64,000 bases of DNA, taken from assembly GCF_021869535.1 (NCBI RefSeq), contig NW_026262712.1, positions 69,472,100 through 69,536,099 on the forward strand, in the 5' to 3' direction. Of the stretch, positions 42,928-53,111 are shown piece by piece. Below the pieces are notes generated by a model, which was not told the DNA's origin, ran no database searches, and saw only the letters and a list, made by a program, of their open reading frames with translations. This stretch comes from Mytilus californianus. Taxonomy: Eukaryota > Mollusca > Bivalvia > Mytilida > Mytilidae. Within the stretch, counting starts at the first letter, position 1; the number at the start of each line of letters is the position of its first letter. Position numbers and translations under genes: made by a program.

Positions 42928-43027
42928 ATAGATACAATGAAAAAGCGTTGATTCTTGAAAAAGTAACCATGAGACCGGAGGGCGAATGGTTTGTATTTCA
43001 TGAATCAACGCTTATCATTGTATCTAT
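42928..43027. repeat. 100-bp palindromic MITE, target of the SINE-like insert
   Basis: ATAGATACAATG..AAAGCGTTGATTC pairs with GAATCAACGCTT.TCATTGTATCTAT. The SINE-like element above duplicated the left edge. Confidence 0.9.
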
Positions 43028-43571
43028 AACTTAAACTATTGTGTTGATGTCTTTTCAAAATCAAAGTCTTTTCTTAATTAGAAGGTATTGTAAGTGAGCA
43101 TAAATAACCCTGTTATCATGTTCAAAGATGCATTACTGTTCATAATTAATTGGTTAGAGAAATTCAAATATAACATAACACGTCTGCCTTTAAATTATTA
43201 TGCATCTGAATATTATCCGTAATTTACGAAATAAGACATATTCAAACTTATTTTAAAGAATATATGATAAGTATATTACCAATATTTCTAGCAAGAAACC
43301 TAATTCTAAGCACATCAAAATTAACTCGCATAGATATTTGCGAATAAATATTTGTAAAGATATGTAGTAAAACAGAATGAAATCATACTATATATATAAA
43401 ACAAAAATGCACAAATTGAATGTAATATTTTTGTTTCAAGTACATGAATTGGTCAATGATAATCCAAAAATAAACGGCAAAACCCGCTACTTCTACAATA
43501 ATATCAACAATAACATGCAAAATAAGAAAAACGGAAAAACGAAAGAATAGGGACAACAAAGAGAAAACAAG
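43028..43571. other. No recognised content
   Basis: AT-rich; nothing recognised. Confidence 0.4.
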
Positions 43572-43656
43572 GATTCGAATCTAAACCGACAAGTCTCTAC
43601 TTCTAACTTGACTCTATAATTCATAGATCTTAACCTCGCGGCTACCAACTTATACT
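43572..43656 (-). repeat. tRNA-like (decayed SINE or tRNA pseudogene)
   Basis: On the minus strand TTGGTAGCCGCGAGGTTAAG (A-box-like) is followed about 45 bases later by TTTAGATTCGAATCC (B-box-like). Spacing suggests a Leu/Ser-type origin with a long variable arm. Arms pair poorly, so a functional tRNA is unlikely. Confidence 0.5.
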
Positions 43657-43671
43657 ATACGATTGTCTATT

Positions 43672-43760
43672 TAGGCGAGCGCCGATTTGAGAAAAAGCCT
43701 CTCGTTAAGGTTTTTAATGCACCTATCTAACACACAGCTAATTTTGGTATCAATTGAAAG
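43672..43760 (+). repeat. Left terminal inverted repeat of the Academ-like element
   Basis: TAGGCGAGCGCC, then a unique stretch, then AAGGTTTTTAATGCACCTAT and CTAACACACAGCTA. Inverse of 50072-50150. Confidence 0.9.
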
Positions 43761-44385
43761 AAAAACTTCTAGAGCATGTCGAAATACTTTGGATTATACG
43801 GTGACATTTAACATTGAATATATCGGCATTGTTGTAAATATATTATTCATTTTTATCTAAGATAGCTTTGACTACATTCTAAAAAGACATCGAATCCAAA
43901 AAAAAGAAGATTTTATGAAAAATTAGTTAATTCAGAGTCATCTGTCAGACCAACTCTCAAATGTAAAAAAAATACCATATTTTTTAAGATTGTCGGTGTC
44001 AATGACTTATTAAAACTCTCATATGTTTTGTGTTTATAAATTCCATATACCTTGAAAAGATTGCGACACACATCGAAGCTCAATGATGGATAATAAATGT
44101 TTGACGACTTCTCTAAAATCTGCATTATTAAACGGTATTCCGGATCTGTATCGTGTTCATCCCAGACGCTCAAAATTTATATAAATCGAGTATCTAATAT
44201 GCACAGGTAACATTTGAGTTGCCAAAACACAAGTCGTGTTTTAACATATTACTAAATAGATATTCGTATATGTGTTAACGAAAGACCATTTTAAGCATTA
44301 CTAACGGTATTGGTATGTGATATGTAAGCAGCAGACTGCATTTTGTAGAATAGTATATTCTTAAATATTATCACAATTACTCATC
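43761..44385. other. 5' non-coding part of the Academ-like element
   Basis: AT-rich leader before the ATG at 44386. It must contain the transposase promoter, but no specific motif stands out. The minus-strand ORF 43913-44173 shows no family features. Confidence 0.5.
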
Positions 44386-47300
44386 ATGGATGAGTGTCTA
44401 AGTCCTGTGAAATGTGCGCCACCTCCAATGAAGCGCGGTCGCATGTCCATAAATTGGCAACGCTGTATAATATGTCAAAATATTACACAAGAGACTCTCA
44501 GTATGACAACTGATAGAGGTTTTACAACCTTAATGAATGCTGTAAGGCAAAGACAAGATGATGTGTTTAGGTTGTTTTTGAGTGAGGTTGATACATTAGA
44601 ATACATTATTATGAACAACATAAAATATCACAAAACTTGTTACAGGACATATACAAGCAAACACAACCTACCGTCTCCATCAAGTCGTATATCTGCTGCA
44701 AAAGTTCAGCAACAGCAGTCTCAAGCAGAAACTACAAGTTCATGTTCATCTCCAAATATCCTTACTAGATCTAGGCTATCACAAGATTTTTTGTGTTGTA
44801 TCTTTTGTAAAAACAAGACCTTTAAAAAAGATCGAAAACTTCATCGTGTTTCCTCGTCTATGAGGGTTCAAAGCCTTTTTGAAACAGCAACTAAACATGC
44901 TGACAATGAAATGCTCTTTCAAATTGCAGATAAAGATTTCACATCAAATGCTTTATATCACTCTGGTTGCATAACAAAATACCTTTTGCGAGAAAAAGAA
45001 ATTAAAGCAGAAACCAATGAAAATAATACTGGTACCATGTACGATAAAGCATTTACCTCATTTGTTGAGTCTATCAGCGAAGAATTGTTCGTTCACAAAG
45101 TGGTGTTCTCCTTGTCTTATCTCCTTTCTAAATATAAATCATTTCTGCCAGAAGACGTATCATCTAAATACACTTCTTATAGACTTCAACTCAGATTAAA
45201 AAATCACTTTCGAGAACATATTGTGGTTGATGTAAATCACGGTCAAGGGGAGTCTAACTTCGTATATAGTAGTTCTCTCACATTGCCCGAGGCAGTTAGA
45301 ACTGCTATTCGTTTCAAGGCCGAAACAAAGTTTACTAAACTGCAGATGTCTGCATGCACTTCAAAAAACGACCAAACCGACGAAAACCAAATATTATATT
45401 CAGCTGCTTCAATTCTCAGACGTGAGATCAAAAATGCCGTTGTCCCTATGGATACTTATCCTTCAGTTGATGAAATGTCTTTATCGAAATCTATAGAGAC
45501 CGTGCCTTCTGTTTTGACTGGCTTTATAAATTGGCTTATCGATGACTCTCACAGCCAAGTAGATATTAAAAACCATTTATCTGACATTCCATTTGAAAGT
45601 ATAAGGAAAAGCTTAGCTTTATCTGAATGTATAGTTTCATTGCACAAAAAAGCTTTATCACCCCTTTACATTGGCCTTGCATTACAGTTACATCATATGC
45701 ATGGTTCGAAAGCTTTGATCGAGACATTACATTCGCATGGATTTTGTGCATCATATCATGAGGTAAGGCGATACCTTACAAGCCTTGCGTGCTCTGAATT
45801 ATCTCAAGTTCAAAACAATACATACATCCCCAGTGGAGTTCGCCAATATAACGGCACAGTCTCAGTCATACATGAAGGAGCTGATAATGTCGACATCAAT
45901 GCAGAAACAGTTGATGGAAAGGATACTTTCCATTCAATGGCAAGAGCGGTATTCCAGGTATGTGAGGAGATAAATGGTGAAACTGAGCATCTGGAACACC
46001 AAAAAGTCGCCCGAGGTCGCATAAAAACCCTGCCAATAGACGAGAAAGTATTTTCCCTTACCACATGTGCTCCCTTTACAAAGCCGAAGCAAAGAGCTGA
46101 ACCTAGCCGCAAGAGTGACGTTTATTCAAAGCTTTCTGCGTGTGTACTTCCCTATGCTGAAACCTCTGATCTTATCTGGGTGCTCCTTAGAAATTTATCA
46201 AGGACTATTGTTGACCTTCCATACAAACAACCTTCGTTTGAAGGACAACAAATTCCATTCTGGACTGGATTCAATAAGCAGATCTCGAATATTAGTACCA
46301 CTTATCATGTTGTCAGCTATCCGCCAATCATTGACGCAAAACCTTCCGACATGGGCACTGTGTATACAACAATGAAAAGGTGTGCTGATATGTGCCAGAA
46401 GGCTGGTCAACCATTTTCTATTCAAACTTTTGATTTACAATTGTACGCAGTGGCACAACAGGTAAAATGGGATAGACCTTCTGAGTTTAAATCACACATT
46501 TTACGTCTTGGTGGCTTTCACACCCTTTCGTGTTTTATTTCATCAATAGGTAAGATATGGGGAGATGGTGGTCTCCGCGACCTGCTAGTTGATTCCGGTG
46601 TGTATTCAGCTGCAACGGTAGACCAAATGCTTTCAGGAAAACAGTTCAACCGTGCAGTTAGAGGACTCACACTCCTTTATGAGACATTAAAGACACTTTG
46701 GATCTGTTCGTTCTTTGTTTGGATCAGACAACAAAATTGTTTAGAAATCCCTGAAAGCATTTTTGCAGGCCTCACAGAGTGTCATGATAGTTTTACGAGT
46801 AATGGCCGTACATTTGACATGCTTCAAAGTCTAGAAAAAGCTCTGAATGACGACCTTGGGTCAAAAATGAACGAGTTTCGAGAATGGGGTGGTCATGTTT
46901 CTCCTACATTTCGTTATTGGGATATGCTACTACAAGCTTTAGAAATTATGCTGATAAATATCCGAGCTGAAAGAAATGGCCTTTGGTCTCTTCATTTGCA
47001 TTCTATTTTCTCAATGCTTCCTTACTTCTTTGTTGCCAACAAAAACAATTATTCCAGATGGACTCCTGTCTACCTTTTAGATATGCTAAACTTGCCAACT
47101 GAGGCAGAAGGTCTTTTTTCGATGGGTTTCTTCTCTGTTCGTCAAAAAGTTGGATCGTTCAATGGCGTTTGGAGCGACATGGCAACAGAAAAAACAGTGA
47201 TAAAAGATTCAAAAGGAGACGGTGGCATTGTTGGTTTAACAAGGAAGAAGGCTTCATTGATAAGATGGAATCTTACAAGGCATGTGCTTAGTCAGATAAC

Positions 47301-49281
47301 ATCGGCAATGAGAGCACGTGCGTGTCTTGTCCAGGTTGATGACCAATGTCACGATGAAGCAAAACCAGCTGCAATGAAAAGGGATGAAAAACATGTACAA
47401 GATCTAATTGTTTATATTACAGAAAACATGACAAATCCATTTGACGTTGATAATCACCCCCGTCAGCTTATTAACATTTCAACTGGTCTCCATGCAAGTC
47501 ACGACATTGAAGATTCACTGTTAAAATCAGTTGAAACTGGAAGAACTAAAATGAAGATATTTGTTGAGTCATCTCTATCAACAGACAAGGCAGGTAGCTT
47601 TTACCATCCCATCCAAAGATCAGGACTGAAGACCTTTGAAGATATGAACCCCAAAGTACAACTAAAATGCAAATCTGGGCAAGTTGTAAAAGGTCATTTG
47701 AATCCCGAGCTTGTGTTTAGACGTGCACTATCTCTAACTAAATGTAGAGATGACGTATCTGTGGAAACTGTTTTATCCTATCCAATTTGTCCCATTCCCA
47801 CTGCATTATTTCATGACGATGGAACTATGAGGAAGACAAATAAGTCTGATCTTGCCCATGAATTTGAATATTTAGTAGGATCAGTCCCTAACATTCCTCC
47901 ATTCGACCACAGTGCTACCGTACTAATAAGAGATGGCATGAGCTTAGTTCAGTCATTTGATGTTAAAAGGATGTCCACATTTGGAGACTTGGCCAAATCT
48001 TACATTATGCAGGTACAATCATGCTTCCGATTCACAGATAAGGTTGTTGATGTCTTCGATCGCTATGACACTGAACATTCCATAAAATCAGCAGAGCGTC
48101 ATAGACGATCGGCAACAACAACTACGCAAAAAGTTTATCATATCGCTGAAGGCCGAACTGTTCCAGACTGGAAAAAATTTCTATCAAGCAACAAAAACAA
48201 GCAAGCTCTGATTACTTTCCTTGGTGATTATCTGAGCCGCAATTTGTCTGATATGTTCCAGGAGGAAAATAAATGTTTAGTTCTTGCCGGTGCATTTTCC
48301 AATCCAGAAATAGTGCGACAACTCTCTAATGAGCATGTAATCGATCTCCCAGACCTTTTCTGTTCGCACGAAGAAGCAGACACAAGAATCTTGCTTCATG
48401 TTATACACTCTGATAAAATCTTTCAGCAGTTGAATATAAGGGGACGAATCATAGTCAAGTGTTCCGATACAGATGTTCTTGTGCTCTGTGTTCATTATTT
48501 CAAGGTTCTTGTGTCGACTGAACAAATGTGGTTTTTGACGGGGTCAACTAATTCTCTTAGGGACTGTAGAAGGTACATACCAATCCATGAGTTAAGTAAA
48601 TCTCTTTCACCTTTACTAGCTAACATTCTCCCTGCAGTTCATGCTTTAACTGGTTGTGATACCACTTCCGCTATATTTGGGTTTGGCAAAAAGACTGTAT
48701 TCAAGTTGATAAGAAAATCTCCGAGTAAGTTTACAAATCTCCAAAACTTTGACAAGATGGATTTTTCCACATCGTTGTCAGCAGCCAGAGAGCTTATTTC
48801 AAGCTTGTATGACCCAAAAGACAAATTCGCTTCATCACATGTTGACTTAAACAAGTTACGTGTTAAACTTGCAACATGCAAAGACACAAGTTTGTTGCGA
48901 TTGCCACCAAACGAACCTGCATTCAAAGAACATGTTTTGCGGTCATGTCTTCAAACGAAAATTTGGATGTCCTCACATCTCGATCACCCAAATCCTTTGT
49001 CTCCTTATGAATACGGATGGAAAAAGAGTTCACATGGCCCGGATCCAGTCTACTTTTTAGGCATGATGACGTCCGATTTCCTGCAAGATTTAATATGTTC
49101 TTGCAAGGGGAAATATATATGTAGCAAGTCATGTTTTTGCCGAGAGCAGCAGATGTCTTGCACTGAGCTTTGTCCATGTCAGGGTAGAGATACCTGCCAA
49201 AATATATATTCTAAAGAGGACATCGACCTCGAAGATCAAATGAATGACGATGATGAAGATGAAAACGATATCATTGACTAA
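44386..49281 (+). CDS. Academ-like transposase, 1631 aa, intronless
   Basis: Putative DNA transposase acting in the nucleus. Visible features by residue: Cys/His module C27-x2-C30...H82-x2-C85 and a second, C138-x2-C141...H192-x2-C195, probably zinc-binding. A central region resembles a family of large invertebrate proteins. It has ADNVDIN (D500, D503), TFDLQLY (D683), RLGGFHTLSCFISSIGK and WSDMATEKTVIKDSKG (E935), my candidates for a DDE-type triad. Next is a FEN1/XPG-like region: HEEADTR (E1329, E1330, D1332), CSDTDVLVL (D1361, D1363) and LTGCDTTSAIFGFGKK (D1425), with the spacing of 5' nuclease acidic residues and the helix-hairpin-helix. Then comes a Cys-rich stretch from C1571 (CSCKGKYICSKSCFCRE) and an acidic tail. 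There is no intron, stop or frameshift. The start is the first ATG of the frame. It is the only gene between the inverted repeats. Nuclease-like region fairly confident; the DDE assignment is inference. Confidence 0.85.
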   Translation: MDECLSPVKCAPPPMKRGRMSINWQRCIICQNITQETLSMTTDRGFTTLMNAVRQRQDDVFRLFLSEVDTLEYIIMNNIKYHKTCYRTYTSKHNLPSPSSRISAAKVQQQQSQAETTSSCSSPNILTRSRLSQDFLCCIFCKNKTFKKDRKLHRVSSSMRVQSLFETATKHADNEMLFQIADKDFTSNALYHSGCITKYLLREKEIKAETNENNTGTMYDKAFTSFVESISEELFVHKVVFSLSYLLSKYKSFLPEDVSSKYTSYRLQLRLKNHFREHIVVDVNHGQGESNFVYSSSLTLPEAVRTAIRFKAETKFTKLQMSACTSKNDQTDENQILYSAASILRREIKNAVVPMDTYPSVDEMSLSKSIETVPSVLTGFINWLIDDSHSQVDIKNHLSDIPFESIRKSLALSECIVSLHKKALSPLYIGLALQLHHMHGSKALIETLHSHGFCASYHEVRRYLTSLACSELSQVQNNTYIPSGVRQYNGTVSVIHEGADNVDINAETVDGKDTFHSMARAVFQVCEEINGETEHLEHQKVARGRIKTLPIDEKVFSLTTCAPFTKPKQRAEPSRKSDVYSKLSACVLPYAETSDLIWVLLRNLSRTIVDLPYKQPSFEGQQIPFWTGFNKQISNISTTYHVVSYPPIIDAKPSDMGTVYTTMKRCADMCQKAGQPFSIQTFDLQLYAVAQQVKWDRPSEFKSHILRLGGFHTLSCFISSIGKIWGDGGLRDLLVDSGVYSAATVDQMLSGKQFNRAVRGLTLLYETLKTLWICSFFVWIRQQNCLEIPESIFAGLTECHDSFTSNGRTFDMLQSLEKALNDDLGSKMNEFREWGGHVSPTFRYWDMLLQALEIMLINIRAERNGLWSLHLHSIFSMLPYFFVANKNNYSRWTPVYLLDMLNLPTEAEGLFSMGFFSVRQKVGSFNGVWSDMATEKTVIKDSKGDGGIVGLTRKKASLIRWNLTRHVLSQITSAMRARACLVQVDDQCHDEAKPAAMKRDEKHVQDLIVYITENMTNPFDVDNHPRQLINISTGLHASHDIEDSLLKSVETGRTKMKIFVESSLSTDKAGSFYHPIQRSGLKTFEDMNPKVQLKCKSGQVVKGHLNPELVFRRALSLTKCRDDVSVETVLSYPICPIPTALFHDDGTMRKTNKSDLAHEFEYLVGSVPNIPPFDHSATVLIRDGMSLVQSFDVKRMSTFGDLAKSYIMQVQSCFRFTDKVVDVFDRYDTEHSIKSAERHRRSATTTTQKVYHIAEGRTVPDWKKFLSSNKNKQALITFLGDYLSRNLSDMFQEENKCLVLAGAFSNPEIVRQLSNEHVIDLPDLFCSHEEADTRILLHVIHSDKIFQQLNIRGRIIVKCSDTDVLVLCVHYFKVLVSTEQMWFLTGSTNSLRDCRRYIPIHELSKSLSPLLANILPAVHALTGCDTTSAIFGFGKKTVFKLIRKSPSKFTNLQNFDKMDFSTSLSAARELISSLYDPKDKFASSHVDLNKLRVKLATCKDTSLLRLPPNEPAFKEHVLRSCLQTKIWMSSHLDHPNPLSPYEYGWKKSSHGPDPVYFLGMMTSDFLQDLICSCKGKYICSKSCFCREQQMSCTELCPCQGRDTCQNIYSKEDIDLEDQMNDDDEDENDIID

Positions 49282-50071
49282 CGAAAGAGTATTTGAGCGA
49301 AGGGGCAACATAAATTTTAATTTGCCTCAATGTTATTCAATGTAAATATGTATATTATTATTAATTTTGTGTTTTTGTAATCACTCTACCAGCTGAAATA
49401 AATGGTTGTATACTTAAGTTCCGTATGCGATGAAAGTGGTAGTTAAAAAAAAAACAAAAAAAAAAAAAAAAAACTTGCTAGTGATCTTCGACCTTGACGT
49501 GGTTAGCAAGCTTAAGACAATTAAATCATAATGTATTTATAACTGTCGAACTAACAGGAGACCAAAATAACATATATTTTTAACTGTGCTGTAAACATGG
49601 TAAATGTGCGCTTTAAAGCAGTTTTACGATATGTTTTAATATAGTTTTATCAATATTTTGTCGGTATAAAAAACATGCTAGGCGAGACATTAGAACTTAA
49701 AAAACTAGTTATATATGTTATTAATATAAAACCAATAGAATTTGTGTGTTTTCGATGCAAAATTAAATATTACCGAGCGTTTTGCGTCAATACCCGTAAA
49801 AATTATGATTTTCACAAAAATACGAGATTTTTTCATTTTAAACACTTTTTTTTTAAATTTTATTTCAGAAACAAAAATTAGATAGACTATAGTTTATCAA
49901 ATGATATATTTCATATTATATTGCAGATGAATTTGTTTTTAAAACTGCATTTTTCGAACAATATCGTCAAATTATGACATATATTTTTTTTCCCTTTTTT
50001 GCCGTTTTTAGAAAAATGTGACCATTTCCCAATTTGACGACCAGGCAATTCTGAATGTACGATAAAAGACC
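49282..50071. other. 3' non-coding part of the Academ-like element
   Basis: AATAAA at 49397-49402 is a likely polyadenylation signal for the transposase mRNA. An A-run follows at about 49446-49473. The rest is AT-rich. Confidence 0.6.
49397..49402 (+). terminator. Polyadenylation signal AATAAA
   Basis: Canonical hexamer 116 bases after the transposase stop codon, in GCTGAAATAAATGG. Confidence 0.6.
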
Positions 50072-50150
50072 TTTCAAATGATATATCATATAGCCGTGTG
50101 TTAGGTATGTGCATTAAAAACCTCCGAATCCTTGTTTTGGCGCTCGCCTA
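50072..50150 (-). repeat. Right terminal inverted repeat of the Academ-like element
   Basis: Read on the minus strand: TAGGCGAGCGCC, a unique stretch, then AGGTTTTTAATGCACATACC and TAACACACGGCTA. Confidence 0.9.
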
Positions 50151-50164
50151 ATTGTGTATATATA

Positions 50165-50236
50165 AGAGAATGATAATCCCTTTCTTCACGATTAAGTACG
50201 AGCGATAGCGAGTTCTTATCATGAAGTAAGGGATTA
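50165..50236. repeat. Hairpin around GATAATCCCTT/AAGGGATTAT
   Basis: ATAATCCCTTTCTTCACGAT pairs with ATCATGAAGTAAGGGATTAT around TACGAGCGATAGCGAGTT. It lies between the transposon end and the next repeat. Confidence 0.8.
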
Positions 50237-50243
50237 TGTAATA

Positions 50244-51558
50244 GTTATACACCGAGAGATAGGTGTGTCTGGATAAGAAACCCCGACGGCCGGAGGCCGG
50301 AGGGGTTTCTTATCCAGACACGCCGTATCCCGAGGTGTATAACTAACTTACACCCCATGATAAACCCTATATTTCTTAACATTGATAACTAAATGAAAAA
50401 GAATGGATATCTTATTTATTAACAATATCAAACCATGATTTATAGGAATTTTATTTTACATGAAACCCCACTAGTAACCTTACTTTGGCTATTTTCGTTC
50501 AAACTTTGACAAGTGAGTAGGTTTTACAAATGTCAAAGTTGCTGTTTTGCATATTCCCGTTAAATCCTTGTGCTAATATGGATCAGCAGGTCAAGGCTGA
50601 CCGTTTCGTGCATTCTTATTACAAAAAAAAATACATCATGCTCCTTGTATGCAGTTGTCAATATGGACGGGTATAAGACGGACGACATTTTGAGTCAAGC
50701 GTTGGATTTAGTAGCCATTGTAGAAGAGACTAAAGATAAAGGCAATATTATAACTCAAAGTACTTACCTGTATCAGTTTAATGAAGGTAATCATAAATGT
50801 ATTTTATATATTACGGTTTTATAACCCCCCCTCTATTCTCAAATATGAACAAACATTCATATTTGGACATACTGAGAATAGGTGTGTCTGGATTAGAAAT
50901 CTGAGGACCGGACACGTTCAACATACAAAAATACAGATTGAATATCCAGGAACTCCCTTTTTTGTGGGGCAATTCAGGGATGGAGGTCCGGGAGTTAGAA
51001 TCTCTGTTTATTTAAAGATCAATGCTTAAGAATAGAGACATATGACAGGGATCAGTGGCTGATCTAGTGGGGGGGGGGGGGTCCGGGGGTTGGAACCTCC
51101 CCTTATTGTGACGATCAATGCATTTGAATGGGGAAACATGATGGGAACCCCCCTTTTTAACCTAGGTTGGGACCCCTCCCCCTTTTTAAAAGTGTCTGAA
51201 TCCACCCCTGGGGATCAAAAGTTTTATTTTCAAGCAAAGGAGTATTTAAAGGATTTTTTTTTTAATTCAAAATAGAGGCTTAATACTTTTTTCGCTATTT
51301 GAATTTCAAATATCGAAACAATTTAAAAAAAAAAACACATTTTAGAAAATTCAAATTGAATTTCCTTAAATGTGTTTTTTTTTTAATATCTTGTAACAAC
51401 TTGTAGTGAACACTATTAGTAATTTCTTTTGTTCATGCTATTTAAAAAAATAATCAATTTCTATGGTTATGAATAACAATGGACTGTGTTTTCGGGATGT
51501 AGTAGCAGTGGTTTCCAGAAACCCCGCTCGTCACACCCTGTGGTCAAAATCCATTGTT
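50244..51558 (+). repeat. Segment A, copy 1 (uninterrupted), with hairpins and an exon-like ORF
   Basis: It opens with a 100-bp palindrome (50244-50343; GGATAAGAAACCCC and GGGGTTTCTTATCC arms). It continues colinear with 56239-56757 plus 63303-64000, and ends in a hairpin with AACAATGGA/TCCATTGTT arms. Inside are mussel-type G/C-run repeats (51060-51200). Confidence 0.85.
50663..50786 (+). CDS. Exon-like ORF in segment A copy 1, unknown protein
   Basis: ATG at 50663 opens MDGYKTDDILSQALDLVAIV and EETKDKGNIITQSTYLYQFNE, then AAG|GTAATC, a good splice donor. No family is recognised. Copy 2 (ATG at 56648) keeps most of it but has an in-frame deletion and a TAG in place of a Gln codon. It may be a first exon of a host gene or a fragment carried by the repeat. 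Confidence 0.35.
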
Positions 51559-52928
51559 CTTCGTTACAAAAGATCTATTCAATTTACACTTGTTTCAGAA
51601 ATAGAAACTATGAAGTATAACAATAGAGCTGGGGTGTAACATTCTCTTACAAACTTAGAATATTGTAAAGTGCTCAAGGCCTAAATGATCTCTTGATTGG
51701 TTTTATTCAAGAATTAGTTTCTTTGTCAGTGCAATGTTTATAATTGATGCATGACTTCCTTTTTAGGCATGTCATTTATGGATTAGTTTTAGTGATGTAA
51801 GGACTTTCTTATCATTTGGGAAATATTTTTAACAAAAATGCGTTCTAGATATAAGTCGACACAACAGTACAAAGAAAATGTTGGAATTGTATATATTTAC
51901 TGATTGTGAGTATGAATGTAAATCATGTAATATTTTAGTGAGGAATTATCCTTTTTTTTATTATTTACACTTTAAATCAATTAATACATTTGAGTTACAA
52001 CTAAATTTTATTTCACAGCCAATATTTTGGTCCGGCTTTTTACATCAAATACTATTTCATTATGTCAGGGAAATGTTCAAATAAAATGGCTTTAAAAGTT
52101 TTTAATTTGTTCAAAAATTAAATTTCTTTTCTTTTTTTTTTTATTTTATCGGACTATTGGAAATAACTTATCTTCCCGACAGCTGATCCAGTAATCAAAG
52201 TTTTGGAAAGCTAAAGATTTAGGTTAATTTTTATTCTAAACTTTTTTTTTCTTTTTTGTATTGCTTTGATATTGTTTAATTTCTTAGTAATTTGAGGTTA
52301 TTAATATTATCATAGTTACATTCACGGTACCAATTTTACTGCACCAGTAAACTTCCACTTATTTTAAGTTTGTTGTTTGTTTCACAATTCAACTTTTAGT
52401 CAGTTTCAATCACTGTGTGATAAATCCTTTCAATCTGATCATGCTGATAAATGTGCTTCGGGGCAGTTGTAACTCATTTATAGAAACTCTTTGTTTTGAA
52501 CTGTAAATAGACCCAAATAATAGGATAATCCCTTACTAAGAACATGATTTACATTCATTCTTCACAATTAAGAGGCATCATATCTTACAATTTCATTGGT
52601 CGAGAGCACTTTTCTATATTCTAAGTATATATAAAGGTACAAACTCCGTGTGTCCATTGTACCGATGTGTATCTTATGTTCATTTATATATATTTATTAC
52701 ATTGGTAGCATTGAATTACATTGATTTCCCAGTCAAATAAAAACCGATAATTTCACATGTGAAATAAACGTGGTTATTTCACTCTCTGAAGTCATACAAC
52801 AATAGGCGTTGTCAAGACGTCGATAATGTCGGATCAAAACAAATTGTGAATGCGTAGAAAAAAGATATAGTTCCTTACATTTTCTACATTAATTTCATTA
52901 AAAAAAGCCATTTGCCAATGCAATAAAA
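51559..52928. other. No recognised gene
   Basis: AT-rich. T-runs near 52128-52146 and 52242-52256. The ORF at 51878-52084 has no family features. Confidence 0.4.
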
Positions 52929-53088
52929 AGAATAACTAATCAAAGAATTCAAATATCGAAAAATATTCAACTCGTGACCGAACAACACTGATAATTAACT
53001 CATGCGCTACGCGCATTCGTGAATTAATGTGTTGTTCGGTCACTCGTTGAATATTTTTCTCTATTTGAATTCTTCGATTAGTTATTCT
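52929..53088. repeat. 160-bp palindrome
   Basis: AGAATAACTAATC.AAGAATTCAAATA pairs with TATTTGAATTCTTCGATTAGTTATTCT-like ends. Inward, CCGAACAACAC pairs with GTGTTGTTCGG. The loop has CATGCGCTACGCGCATTCGTG. Confidence 0.9.
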
Positions 53089-53111
53089 ATAAATAATAGA
53101 CATCTAGATTG

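Larger units (their letters stand above)
43672..50150 (+). mobile_element. Autonomous Academ-like DNA transposon, apparently intact (6479 bp)
   Basis: Both ends read TAGGCGAGCGCC inward, a 12-bp perfect terminal inverted repeat. After a 15-24 bp non-matching stretch the ends match again for about 65 bp (AGGTTTTTAATGCAC, then TAACACAC and TTGAAAG). ATT flanks the element on both sides (43669-43671 and 50151-50153), a 3-bp target duplication. The only large gene is the uninterrupted 1631-codon ORF. A protein with an XPG/FEN-like nuclease region and a 3-4 bp target duplication fits the Academ superfamily as I recall it. Ends, duplication and open frame all suggest recent activity. The superfamily name is the least certain part. 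Confidence 0.85.

Noticed and set aside
48277-49311. Several minus-strand ORFs of 60-95 codons
   Set aside because: They are antisense shadows of the transposase gene.
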